A stretch of 37,279 nucleotides of DNA from Candidatus Hydrogenedentota bacterium (GTDB lineage Bacteria; Hydrogenedentota; Hydrogenedentia; Hydrogenedentales; JAEUWI01): contig JAJRPE010000142.1 in NCBI GenBank assembly GCA_024280935.1, forward strand, positions 1 through 37,279. Reading direction: 5' to 3'. Of this stretch, positions 1 through 8,464 are shown in pieces. The stretch's first letter is position 1. Each line of letters opens with the position of its first letter. A program made the translations under genes and the position numbers. A model generated the notes under the pieces. That model did not search any database. It was not told the origin of the DNA and was given only the letters and a program-made list of their open reading frames with translations.

Positions 1-504
1 GACGATGCCCATGAGGGCCACGGCGCGCCCCCGGTATTGGTCGAACCATTTTCCAACCGCGACGCGGGCAATCACGGTGAGGCAGCCCTGGCCAAAAAAG
101 CGCAGACACAGGAAGCATCCGAAAATGGCGACGAAGGGAGATATCGAGGTCGGCAAGGGAAGAATGGCGGCGATTCGAGTTACGTTGGCCAGCAGGATAA
201 GGCTCAGCCCCAGGCCGATGGCGGCGGCGGTTCCCGTAGTGCGGATGCCAAGCCGGTCCACCCACGTGCCCGCCATGGGCAGCAGGAGACCGCTGCAGAT
301 CGTTCCCAAGGCGTAGGCCAGACTGAGCTGGCTGCGGGTCAGTTCGAGAACAACGATCAGGAAGTCGGTGAAGATGCCCACGCCCATGGTCTGGCCGGGG
401 ATGCTGGCTACGATGCCCACCGTGGCGGCAGCGAGCAATACCCATCCATAAAAGAAAGGGAGTCTGGCGGGCGAGAAGGGGACGTTGGACCAGTTACGTG
501 GCAC
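1..504 (-). CDS. MFS transporter, N-terminal part (runs off left edge)
   Basis: The minus strand is open for 168 codons from a GTG at 504 to the window edge. An in-frame TAA lies two codons upstream, so this GTG is the earliest possible start, and an AAGGA lies 7 nt before it. After a short polar leader the protein has alternating hydrophobic helices: a first segment beginning FFYGWVLLAAATVGIV, then the loop IPGQTMGVGIFTD, then a second segment followed by the cytoplasmic loop GTWVDRLGIRTTG, which resembles the MFS 'motif A' loop between TM2 and TM3. Further on, KWFDQYRGRAVALMGIV resembles the loop before TM5. This is the topology of the first half of a major facilitator superfamily permease, probably a monocarboxylate/oxalate-like member. 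The substrate cannot be told from the sequence, and the C-terminal half lies outside the window. Confidence 0.85.
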   Translation of the reverse strand, partial: MPRNWSNVPFSPARLPFFYGWVLLAAATVGIVASIPGQTMGVGIFTDFLIVVLELTRSQLSLAYALGTICSGLLLPMAGTWVDRLGIRTTGTAAAIGLGLSLILLANVTRIAAILPLPTSISPFVAIFGCFLCLRFFGQGCLTVIARVAVGKWFDQYRGRAVALMGIV

Positions 505-645
505 AGATTATTCCTTGTTGTGGGAACTGTATTCTTGAGCCATGAGTGCTCTCGGCGTGGCTTTCTGTGCAAGCAAAGCGCCCTGTTACCAATTCTCGAC
601 AAAAGCGGTTGCTTACTCGAAAGAGCAATCGGATTTCGTGTTGGC

Positions 646-694
646 GTTCCTACGCAGAGCGTAGGGACAGGCATTCCCAAGCGGAGCGTGGGAA
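646..694. repeat. Pair of short palindromic dispersed-type repeats
   Basis: Two related imperfect palindromes lie side by side. Positions 646-668 read GTTCCTACGC, AGA, then GCGTAGGGAC. Positions 673-694 are a diverged second copy built on TTCCCAAGC and GCGTGGGAA. Small hairpins of this kind are widely dispersed in genomes of this sort. Both lie between the divergently unannotated 3' side of the epimerase gene and the MFS start. The remaining sequence from 505 to 731 shows no gene. Confidence 0.65.
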
Positions 695-731
695 CGAGAG
701 CGTTGTTGCGTCGCCGCCACCACCTATTCAA

Positions 732-1592
732 CTACTTGTCGCCACACCGTGCGGCAATCAGCGCGCCGTAGCCTTCGCGGAATGTCGGGTACTTAAAGGT
801 GTAGCCACTGTCGCGAAGGCGCTGGTTGCTGTAACGTCGGTTACCACCGCGTGTCGATGAGCTTTCTACTGTATCGTTCGCATCGACGCTGGGTGGGAGG
901 GGATTTCTCAAGGTTTCTGCGATCCAAGCCAAGAGGTCGTTCCGCGAGCGGGGTTCGTCGTCTGTGGCCAGATAGAGCTTCGATGGTTTTTTCAGATGCA
1001 TCAGGTGGAGCAAGACACCTGCGCAATCATCACGATGAATGTGATTGAGGTAGGAGGTGTTGCCTTTTTCGAGACGCGCCGTTCCCGATGCCGCGCTGTC
1101 GATGAGCCGGGTGCGGCCCGGACCGTAGATGCCGCTGAAGCGAACGACAGTGGCCGGGATGTCGGCATGGTGTGCGAAGGTTTCGCCATCACAGAGGGCC
1201 TGGGCGGTGGGGCGGTCTGCGGTTGCCGGACTCGATTCGTCGAGTAGTTCGCCATCGTTTTGAGCGTAGACCCCCGTGCTGGACGTGAAAAAGAAGCGTC
1301 GGGGGGATTGGTCTTTCAGGGCTTCCAGCAGGTTTTTCACGCCTGTGACGTAGGCGGCACGGCAGGCTTCTTCGCTGTGACCGGAGGCGCTGGCGGTATA
1401 GAACACGATGTCGAGGCCTTGCGGAAGCGTTTCCAGGGTCGAGACATCTGTAAGGTCGGCGGCAACGGAGTGTACGCCCTCGGGTAATTGAGCGGGGTCA
1501 CGTCGCAGACCATAGACTTCATGGTTCTCGGCGAGCAATAGCCGGGCGAGTTCGGAACCTACGTAGCCACATCCCGCAATTAGAATTCGCAT
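732..1592 (-). CDS. NAD(P)-dependent epimerase/dehydratase family protein (YeeZ-like SDR)
   Basis: The 286-aa protein opens with MRILIAGCGYVGSELARLL, a Rossmann dinucleotide-binding loop (G7-x-G9-x-x-G12), and has the DLTD segment expected at the end of beta-3. The central TSSTGVYAQNDGELLDESSP block is the extended-SDR 'SS.. .VY' region, but the classical YxxxK catalytic pair is not evident in the following segment, as in YeeZ-type proteins. It is therefore an atypical extended short-chain dehydrogenase of roughly normal family length, probably cytoplasmic, acting on an unknown nucleotide-sugar or related substrate. A GAGGA precedes the ATG by 8 nt. The gene is transcribed alone, with repeats on both sides, so neighbours give no hint of the pathway. 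Confidence 0.88.
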   Translation of the reverse strand: MRILIAGCGYVGSELARLLLAENHEVYGLRRDPAQLPEGVHSVAADLTDVSTLETLPQGLDIVFYTASASGHSEEACRAAYVTGVKNLLEALKDQSPRRFFFTSSTGVYAQNDGELLDESSPATADRPTAQALCDGETFAHHADIPATVVRFSGIYGPGRTRLIDSAASGTARLEKGNTSYLNHIHRDDCAGVLLHLMHLKKPSKLYLATDDEPRSRNDLLAWIAETLRNPLPPSVDANDTVESSSTRGGNRRYSNQRLRDSGYTFKYPTFREGYGALIAARCGDK

Positions 1593-1638
1593 GGTAGGTT
1601 CCTCATGGTTGGTTCTCTAACCGGCCTGAAAGGCCTCA

Positions 1639-1820
1639 ATAGGTTAGCCCAAGGCAACGCCTTGGGTTGCTGAATCGATATATCGACAAGCCCTGAAAGG
1701 GCGACACAGGAATTTCATCCTGCAACAAGTGAAACTGACGCGGCGTAAACTATGTCGCCCTTTCAGGGCTATTGTCAGGGAGCGTATTGGGACCCATGGC
1801 GTTGCCCTGGGCTAACCTAT
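1639..1820. repeat. Nested inverted-repeat element, about 180 bp
   Basis: Outer arms at 1639-1661 and 1798-1820 are inverted copies differing at about one position (core AGGTTAGCCCA and its complement). Inner arms AGCCCTGAAAGGGCGACA at 1689-1706 and its exact complement at 1753-1770 are an 18-bp perfect inverted repeat. Both arms contain the self-complementary CCCTGAAAGGG type of core. There is no ORF inside. The structure looks like a non-autonomous palindromic element or a compound of two dispersed repeats, located upstream of the epimerase start and beyond the 3' end of the 188-aa gene. Confidence 0.75.
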
Positions 1821-1851
1821 CGTGCCCCTTCGGGGCGAATTGCGCATGCCG

Positions 1852-2418
1852 CTAACTTGTTATTTCGCGTCCGGTTTCAATGTCGAAGCTATAAGCTCTC
1901 CCGTTGAAATCAACTGTGTCTACGTGGTCATAGTGCAGCGAAAAACCTTCGGAAAAGATATCAGCCCCGCTTGCCCGCCAGATTACTTCGCCTTGGAGCG
2001 AGATGCGCGCAATCACGATTTCGCCGTGTGAAATAAAACACTTTTGCGTATCGGAGTAGTAAATGCCAAAGCACGTTTCCGATTCCGGATCCGCTTTCGC
2101 TACCCATTCAAGTTTTAGTGAGGGCAGATACAAAGATACGGCAAATTGACCGATTACGATAACGCAGGAATCATTGTGTACGATAGCCGAGTGCTGACTG
2201 ACTCCAGTCGGTCCACCGCAACTAAAAAGCATACACGATGCGGCAATTCGGCCTTTTTCCGTCACAGAGATCCCGTAGCGGTTGATGGCCTGCTCTCGGC
2301 GTATACCGTCAAGCAGGTACTCGTGTTCATAACCTGGTATTTCCTCAACAGGGCCTGGACCGTAATTCGGGAAGCTGGCAAGCGTGATATCGTGTTTTTT
2401 GTGGTTCAGTTTCAGCAT
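1852..2418 (-). CDS. Hypothetical protein, beta-strand-rich, 188 aa
   Basis: I do not recognise a named family. The ORF begins MLKLNHKKHDITLASFPNYG and shows repeated short hydrophobic strands broken by turns (SAIVHNDSCVIVIGQFAVSLYLPSL split by polar loops, then CFGIYYSDTQKCFISHGEIVIARIS and GEVIWRASGADIF). This pattern fits blades of a small beta-propeller or a WD-like sheet protein. There is no signal peptide and no membrane helix, so it is probably cytoplasmic. No strong Shine-Dalgarno precedes the ATG, so the start is uncertain. Amino-acid composition and the lack of a competing better frame support a real gene. It is flanked by a palindromic element and by a 180-base stretch before serC in which nothing was seen. 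Confidence 0.7.
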   Translation of the reverse strand: MLKLNHKKHDITLASFPNYGPGPVEEIPGYEHEYLLDGIRREQAINRYGISVTEKGRIAASCMLFSCGGPTGVSQHSAIVHNDSCVIVIGQFAVSLYLPSLKLEWVAKADPESETCFGIYYSDTQKCFISHGEIVIARISLQGEVIWRASGADIFSEGFSLHYDHVDTVDFNGRAYSFDIETGREITS

Positions 2419-2598
2419 GGATAACTCGATTTCGCTGTCTAAACATCCACCTGATCTGGGGACAGCCCCGCCTGTTTGGGCGCGTATTTCATACCCCCGT
2501 AGGCCTGTTGGCCCCGAGGCTCACTTCACTAACCTGCGCGGTTGTGGGCGAGGCAGTCCCCGCGCGACGTCTTGCCGTGCGGGGAAAGTCGGTTTTGT

Positions 2599-3687
2599 CT
2601 AGCCGTTTTTCTGCTGGAATTCCTTCATGAAGGCGACCAGTGTATCGACGCTTTCCTGGGTGATGGCGTTGTAGATGGACGCGCGGAATCCGCCCACGGA
2701 GCGGTGTCCCCCGAGGCCGTCGAGGTCGGCGGCCTTGGATTCTTCGAGGAACTTTGCGTCCAGCGCGCTGTCCTTGAGCACGAAGGTGACGTTCATGAGC
2801 GAACGGCTGCCTTCCTTGGCGTGGCCCGTGTAGAAACCTTCGCTTTGGTCGATGGCATCGTAAAGCGTCGCCGCTTTCTTCCGGTTAATGGCTTCCATCT
2901 TTTCGAGGCCGCCGATGTCGTTGCGCAGGTATTCCGTGACCTTATTGATCATGTAAATGCCAAAGGCGGGCGGCGTGTTGTACATGGAGTCATTCTTCAC
3001 CATCACGCGGTAGTCCAGCAACGACGGAAGTCCTTCGGGGCAGCGTTCGACGAGGTCGTCACGAATGATGACAGCGGCGACACCAGAGGGTCCGATGTTC
3101 TTCTGGGCGCCAGCGTAGATCATGCCGTACTTTTCCACCTCGATGGGGCGACTCAAGAAGGCGGAGGAGAAATCACAAAGGAGCGGCACGTCGCCCGTGT
3201 CGGGGGCCTCGGCGAATTCGATGCCCTGGATCGTCTCGTTGGCCGTGGAGTGGACATAGGCCGCACCGGGGGTCAGTTTCAGTTCGTCGTTGGAGGGCAT
3301 GCGGTTGAAGTTGTCGGCACTGCCGTCCCAGGCAACGTTCACCGTGCCATGCTTTTTCGCTTCGGCAATGGCCTTTTTCGACCAGGAGCCTAGATTGAGG
3401 TAGTCCGCCGTCCCGCCATTGAGGAGATTCATGGCGATCATGGTGAATTGCATGGAAGCGCCGCCCTGGAGAAAAAGGATCTTGTAGTTGTCGGGCAGGT
3501 TCAAAAGGGTTTTTATATTGTCCTTGGCCCCGGCCAGCACGTCGGAGAAGGCCTTGGATCGGTGGCTTATCTCCATAACGGAGGCACCGGCCCCCGGAAG
3601 GCACAGCAACTCGGCCTGAACCCGTTTGAGTACGGTCAGGGGCATGGCAGCGGGACCCGCCGAAAAATTATGAACACGTTCTTCCAC
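2599..3687 (-). CDS. serC: Phosphoserine aminotransferase
   Basis: The 362-aa PLP enzyme transfers the amino group of glutamate to 3-phosphohydroxypyruvate in serine biosynthesis and also acts in pyridoxal-phosphate synthesis in some bacteria. The N-terminus VHNFSAGPAAMP, the substrate region VMEISHRSKAF, the LFLQGGASMQF phosphate-binding loop and the PLP lysine in YAGAQKNIGPSG (K196) are all characteristic of SerC, and the length is the family norm. The frame stays open to an ATG at 3837, but SerC homology starts at the GTG at 3687, which has an AAGGAG 8 nt upstream, so that start was chosen. It is not in an operon with other serine genes. The kinase gene starts 221 nt away on the other strand, so the interval 3688-3908 probably holds divergent promoters. 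Confidence 0.95.
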   Translation of the reverse strand: MEERVHNFSAGPAAMPLTVLKRVQAELLCLPGAGASVMEISHRSKAFSDVLAGAKDNIKTLLNLPDNYKILFLQGGASMQFTMIAMNLLNGGTADYLNLGSWSKKAIAEAKKHGTVNVAWDGSADNFNRMPSNDELKLTPGAAYVHSTANETIQGIEFAEAPDTGDVPLLCDFSSAFLSRPIEVEKYGMIYAGAQKNIGPSGVAAVIIRDDLVERCPEGLPSLLDYRVMVKNDSMYNTPPAFGIYMINKVTEYLRNDIGGLEKMEAINRKKAATLYDAIDQSEGFYTGHAKEGSRSLMNVTFVLKDSALDAKFLEESKAADLDGLGGHRSVGGFRASIYNAITQESVDTLVAFMKEFQQKNG

Positions 3688-3908
3688 TAAATTATCTCCT
3701 TCAAAGTGAATGTGCAATCCGGCCGCGGCCATAACACATGGGCATGCATACGTCTTGCATCGCAGATGTGGGCTGGCGGTAATCCAGAAAATAGAGGCCT
3801 CATCATAGCAGTTTGACGGGATCGCGTGCCACGTCACTCTGGTCTTTTGTTTGAATTCTGCGCTATTATACCGTCGAGCGAGAGGGCGGGGTTCCCGCCG
3901 CGCAGTGA

Positions 3909-6272
3909 ATGGACTCTATTGGGGAATTGAATGGGCCACAGGGTAGTCATATGGTAGGTTCAGACGTTCGGCATAGTTTGTTGGACGATGTAAATCCACA
4001 GCAGGCAGCGAGTACTGACCCGCTGGCGGATCCGTTGCTCGGTGCCCGCCTGGGCAACTACGAGATTACCTTTGTGCTTGGAAAGGGGGCCTATGGCGCG
4101 GTGTACAAGGCGCGGGATCTAACCCTGGGCCGCTACGTGGCTATCAAGTTTCTCCACCAGTTCCTCGATAAGTCGCACGAGGCCATGTTTTTGCAGGAGG
4201 CCAAGGCCGTGGCCGCGCTGGGGAAGCACGCGGCCATCGTGACCATCTTCGAGTTCAGCGAATACCAGGGGCGGAAGTATTTCGTGTTGGAGTTCGTGGG
4301 TTCTCATGCGGGCATGCTGCTTCGGGTACACCCCAAGGGCCTTCCCCTGGAAATGGCCCTGCGCATCGGCAAGGAGAGTACCGAGGGGCTGGCCTACGCC
4401 CACAAGCACAACATCATCCACCGTGACATCAAGCCGGCCAACATCCTGCTTGAGATAGAGGGAGGCCATGCCAAGTTGGCCGATTTCGGCGTGGCCCGGC
4501 TCTTCGATCCCACAGCGGACAGTCAGGGCGAGGCACCCGGCGGAACGCCCGCTTATATGGCACCCGAGGTGATAGCCGGGTCGCCGGGTGATACCCGTTC
4601 GGACATCTTCTCTCAGGGCGTAACACTTTACGAACTGCTGACGGGAACCTTGCCCTTCGCCGGGCCAGATGCCGCCTCGATAATGGATGCCATAGCGGCC
4701 TATCAGTATGCGCCCATCGGGCAGCGTCGCGAATTGTCTGCCGAGGTTATCACGGTGGTTGAGAAGGCCCTCGCCTTCCGGGCGGAGGACCGTTTTCAGA
4801 CGGCCAACGAACTTGTAGCGGCCTTTGAGGCCTGCCTGGCTCCCAAGGCCGCCGCCATGGCCCATCCCGCCGTGATGGAAGACAATGTTACCCGGGATGA
4901 AACGCGCCTGGTCAAATTGAAAGCCTATCAACTGGCTGAGGATGCAAAACATAACGGCTGTGACAAGTTGGCCAACCAGCCCCTTAACGAAGGTGTGGAG
5001 CTGTTTCGCAATGGCGAGGCCCACGAGCAGTTGAAGCAATATGGCCCGGCGAAGACCGCCTTCGAGAATGCGGCGGCGAGCTTCACCAAAGCTATTGATC
5101 GCGCCAAGGCCATCATGAAAAAGATGTTGGCCTTGAAGTCAACACGCGCCAAGATGGAGGAAATCCGCCAAAAGTCCGAAGTTGCCCGGGCGGAGGAACT
5201 GGCCCCCGACGTTTTTGTCCGCGCTATGGAGGAGGAGAAGCTCGCCCGCGCCACTTCGGGTGTCATAAAGGCAACCCAACATTACCACCGGGCCGCCGTA
5301 TACTATGTCGAGGCCCTGAAGGTGGCCATGAAGTATGGGGAGGCGGTGTTGGTGGAGGTGCGCAATCAACTGGAAAAGACGGTCAAAAGTCTCGAAACGG
5401 AGGGCTTGCTCCCCTTTCTGGAGATGGAAACGAAGGGCGTGGTTGAGCTGGTTGCCCAGGCCGAAACCGTATTGCCGGATTTTGAAGCCGCCAGGAAGCT
5501 CTATCAGACTGCGATTGAACTTTATCAGGGCGCTGCGAAACGAGGGCGCGAGCGCAAACGTATTTCCAGCGAAGAGGAGTCGCGGGCTCCCATTACCGTG
5601 GCGGGGATCGAGTTGGTCTGGATGCCCCCAGGCCACTTTTACATGGGGAGCGACGACGGCTCCGTCGAAGAAGAACCCCGGCATGAAGTGACTATCAACC
5701 ATGGTTTCTGGATGGGCAAGTATCCCGTAACCCAGGCACAATGGCAAGCCGTCATGAAAAGCAATCCGTCGGGTTTTCAGGGCGAACCCGAATTGCCGGT
5801 GGAAAACGTGAGTTGGGATGACTGCCAGGGGTTCGCAAAAAAACTGACCGGTCTCGGAGAGGGCTTGTTTCGCTTGCCTTCCGAGGCAGAATGGGAATAT
5901 GCGTGCCGCGCTGGCAGCACGGATGACTGGTGTTTTGGACGGGACGAGTCGATGTTGGCAGACTACGCCTGGAACCATGAAAGCGCTGACGGGCGCACCC
6001 ATCCCGTGGGCCTGAAAATTCCCAACGCCTGGGGCCTTTACGATATGCACGGTAATGTCTGCGAGTGGTGTGAGGACCATCGCCACCCGGATTATACCGG
6101 GGCCCCGGACCGGGGCCAAGCCTGGCTGGATGACACACTGGAAGAGCGTGTAACACGGGGCGGCAGTTGGTGCATTATTACACCAGAATGCCGAAGCGCC
6201 TATCGAAGCTGGTATGCGAGTCCGTCGACAAAAGCCGACTTTATGGGCTTTCGCATCTGCAAATCCGATTAG
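3909..6272 (+). CDS. Serine/threonine protein kinase fused to a formylglycine-generating-enzyme-like (SUMF1/FGE-sulfatase) domain
   Basis: The 787-aa protein has three parts. Residues about 50-315 form a Hanks-type kinase with the glycine loop GKGAYGAVY, ATP lysine K80 (YVAIKFL), catalytic HRDIKPAN (D173), DFG at 192-194 and APE at 218-220, so it should be active. Residues about 320-560 are helical and charged, rich in Ala/Lys/Glu, resembling a TPR- or MIT-like spacer. Residues about 562-787 are an FGE-sulfatase domain (VWMPPGHFYMGS, PVTQAQWQAVM, RLPSEAEWEYACRAG, YDMHGNVCEWCED, TRGGSWCI). No transmembrane segment was seen. In true FGE two active-site cysteines follow GGS; here only the second is at the expected distance, so formylglycine activity is doubtful and a ligand- or protein-binding role is more likely. 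The first ATG was used; an ATG at 3930 with GGGGAA before it is an alternative. Confidence 0.93.
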   Translation: MDSIGELNGPQGSHMVGSDVRHSLLDDVNPQQAASTDPLADPLLGARLGNYEITFVLGKGAYGAVYKARDLTLGRYVAIKFLHQFLDKSHEAMFLQEAKAVAALGKHAAIVTIFEFSEYQGRKYFVLEFVGSHAGMLLRVHPKGLPLEMALRIGKESTEGLAYAHKHNIIHRDIKPANILLEIEGGHAKLADFGVARLFDPTADSQGEAPGGTPAYMAPEVIAGSPGDTRSDIFSQGVTLYELLTGTLPFAGPDAASIMDAIAAYQYAPIGQRRELSAEVITVVEKALAFRAEDRFQTANELVAAFEACLAPKAAAMAHPAVMEDNVTRDETRLVKLKAYQLAEDAKHNGCDKLANQPLNEGVELFRNGEAHEQLKQYGPAKTAFENAAASFTKAIDRAKAIMKKMLALKSTRAKMEEIRQKSEVARAEELAPDVFVRAMEEEKLARATSGVIKATQHYHRAAVYYVEALKVAMKYGEAVLVEVRNQLEKTVKSLETEGLLPFLEMETKGVVELVAQAETVLPDFEAARKLYQTAIELYQGAAKRGRERKRISSEEESRAPITVAGIELVWMPPGHFYMGSDDGSVEEEPRHEVTINHGFWMGKYPVTQAQWQAVMKSNPSGFQGEPELPVENVSWDDCQGFAKKLTGLGEGLFRLPSEAEWEYACRAGSTDDWCFGRDESMLADYAWNHESADGRTHPVGLKIPNAWGLYDMHGNVCEWCEDHRHPDYTGAPDRGQAWLDDTLEERVTRGGSWCIITPECRSAYRSWYASPSTKADFMGFRICKSD

Positions 6273-8275
6273 CCACTTCCACTCCCACCGCGAAAACGAG
6301 AACCGGAACCCGCCCGGCCATAGGTTCTGACCCCCTTGTCCTCGGGGGTGGAGACGACTGCGTCCGGTGCTGCCTCCATGATGTTCTCCACGTACCTATC
6401 CATAAAAATGCGCGTGCCGCTGTCGAAAACTCCGGTAACTTGCGCGCCTTCCTCCTCGCTTTCGGGATTTTCCAACACATGAATTTGATAATCCCTGCCC
6501 AATCGCTCGGAAGCGGCGTGGAAATCTTGAAGGTACTGATCCGCCTTCGCGCCGAATTCACTCGCATGTCGCGCCGCCCGATCTACGGTGCGCAAGGCCC
6601 GAACAATAAACCCTGAGCGGAGGCGTTTTCCCATGGGACTTTCTGGGGGCTGTTTTTTCATGGCGGGCAAAATTTTGTTCAGCGCCTCCAGCTTCGTCGT
6701 TCCCTCTCCGCTTCCTGCCAGCACCTGCTCGTATTTTTCCAAATGCTGTACCGACCGTTCCTCCTCGCGTACCTTTTCGGCCATTTTCTGCTGTAGTTCA
6801 CACATCTCGAAAAGTTTCTGTCGAACTTGATCCAGAATGAGACCGGTATCCTTCCTGTTCAGATTTCGGGCATGGAGGGATTTTTGGAATTTCTCCGCAT
6901 CTGCACGGGCCGCTATCAGCTCATTGTCCTGGTCCAGCTCGTCCTCTATAGCGAAGTGGGACGCCCGCACCTCATCGCCTCTTTCACTGCCCGTCAGGCT
7001 GTCCTGGGCCTGCTCAAGAATACTTTGAAGGTTGTCCACCACATTGCTGACGAGGATATGCTGTCGTTGCGCACGCAGGAAGCCCTTTAATCGCTTCTGC
7101 ACTTCGCCACCGCCGAAAATATACATGAGGGCCGATTGGGCGGCATGGTCCGTCTCCCGCCGCGCCGCGTTCGCCATGTTCCTGAAATTATGTGCCTTCC
7201 GCCGGAGGGTATAGGCTTGGGAAAGCAATTGTCTCAAGTCGTCGCCCGTGATTTCACCAAAGTCCTCGCAGGACAATTCCCGCCGAAGGACAATGGCAAG
7301 ATTACTCATGCCAAGATGCCGGAATGCTTTTGCGCAGGCATTGCCCGCAATTTCGAGATGCCCGCCCCGGACTTCCCCTTCCACAACCATTTCCCGCGTG
7401 ATGAATTTCCCCAGCATGGTGTTTTCGTTGACATAAATAGATCGCCCCGCAAAGATGAGCTTGGGTCCCTGGGCGTTGTTGCAAATAACACTGCCCATTT
7501 TTGCTACGACCAGGGCATTGTTGATAATGCTCCGGGCGCGAATATGGCCGCGCAGGACGATCGCGACACCGGAAATATTCTGGCGGACTTCACAATGATT
7601 CTTCGCCAGGATACGCCCCATAACATATCCGTCAACCGCGCAGGAAGCTTCGTTGCTTACAACGACCGTACAATTATCGGGTACGTCGCCCAAAATGCGA
7701 AGGTGCGTGTCCGCAGTAAAAACAGGACCACGACAAGGGAGTTCAATGCCCGCCAGCAAGCGAACGACACTTGTATCGGCCGCCCGAATGTCGGCTTCTG
7801 TGGCATATTGAATATGCTGCTCCAACTGATGCACATCGTTGCTGGGGGACAGTAGCCCCCGAAGCTTGAGAAGGGGCTGGCGATACGCCCCGATGCGTTC
7901 GCAAATTCGGGATTGGACCTGTTGCTGTCCGCTTCGCTCGATGAGTTCCCATGCGGTGCATAGAAAAGCAACTTCATCGCCAACAAGCCCCTCACAACCA
8001 CTTTTGGCCAGTCGAGACAACAGCATCCTGAGAAGACCCTGGTGGCGGCGACCCGCCGTGTTGAGATCAGGCATGCTGGGATTAGTGAGCCAGGAATCGA
8101 TGCGGTGCCGAATGGCTTGGGTGGTCTCGTCGTCAATGCCTTGGCGCAGCCGCCCGTCGAGCCAGAGTTGGCACAGGGCAATATCCTGGAACGTGAGCTT
8201 GACAGACGGGTGGGAACCATCCGCCACAACGAATTCGACAAGCCGTTTCAGCAAGATTTTTCTCCGCTTCCGCAA
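6269..8275 (-). CDS. FapA/DUF342-family protein with C-terminal coiled coil
   Basis: The 668-aa protein starts at a TTG (in-frame TAG 14 codons upstream, and no ATG or GTG start between). Residues about 170-320 carry short, regularly spaced beta-strands with Gly/Asn turns (HLRILGDVPDNCTVVV, CAVDGYVMGRI, VRGHI-like steps, ARSIINNALVVAKMGSVIC), the right-handed parallel beta-helix pattern of FapA/DUF342. Residues about 440-560 are heptad-rich and charged (FEMCELQQKMAEKVREEE), indicating coiled coil. The tail ends in a Gly/Ser/Arg-rich GSGSRFRGGSGSG. The N-terminal 165 residues are an unrecognised helical domain. Members are linked to polymer-forming or envelope functions, but no flagellar gene is nearby. 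It converges with the kinase gene and the two stop codons overlap by 4 bases. Confidence 0.8.
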   Translation of the reverse strand: MRKRRKILLKRLVEFVVADGSHPSVKLTFQDIALCQLWLDGRLRQGIDDETTQAIRHRIDSWLTNPSMPDLNTAGRRHQGLLRMLLSRLAKSGCEGLVGDEVAFLCTAWELIERSGQQQVQSRICERIGAYRQPLLKLRGLLSPSNDVHQLEQHIQYATEADIRAADTSVVRLLAGIELPCRGPVFTADTHLRILGDVPDNCTVVVSNEASCAVDGYVMGRILAKNHCEVRQNISGVAIVLRGHIRARSIINNALVVAKMGSVICNNAQGPKLIFAGRSIYVNENTMLGKFITREMVVEGEVRGGHLEIAGNACAKAFRHLGMSNLAIVLRRELSCEDFGEITGDDLRQLLSQAYTLRRKAHNFRNMANAARRETDHAAQSALMYIFGGGEVQKRLKGFLRAQRQHILVSNVVDNLQSILEQAQDSLTGSERGDEVRASHFAIEDELDQDNELIAARADAEKFQKSLHARNLNRKDTGLILDQVRQKLFEMCELQQKMAEKVREEERSVQHLEKYEQVLAGSGEGTTKLEALNKILPAMKKQPPESPMGKRLRSGFIVRALRTVDRAARHASEFGAKADQYLQDFHAASERLGRDYQIHVLENPESEEEGAQVTGVFDSGTRIFMDRYVENIMEAAPDAVVSTPEDKGVRTYGRAGSGSRFRGGSGSG

Positions 8276-8464
8276 TGAACATCCCGATGATACGCAGACA
8301 TTTCCGCAGCCATCCTAGCAGACGGCTCGGAGAGGGAACAACCGTAGTTGGCGATCTAAATTGTCTTGGTGTAAGCTATGGACCACGTGGTGAAGCACGC
8401 TACGGCCCTCCCAAAAATTGGAAGCGGTACACGGGCCAACGGATAGTGAAAAGGAGATAGGATT

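Noticed and set aside
2542-3393. 283-codon plus-strand frame opposite serC
   Set aside because: It is the complement of a clearly homologous SerC gene and has no domain of its own.
3688-3837. N-terminal extension of SerC to the ATG at 3837
   Set aside because: The extra 50 residues are not part of SerC, and the GTG at 3687 has a strong Shine-Dalgarno at the right distance.
4119-5039. 306-codon minus-strand frame opposite the kinase gene, and a similar 326-codon frame at 5139-6119
   Set aside because: Both are shadows of the kinase/FGE-like coding sequence, whose motifs are unambiguous.
8275-8460. 61-codon plus-strand frame before the beta-oxidation gene
   Set aside because: Arg-rich without a ribosome-binding site; the region is more likely leader and promoter.
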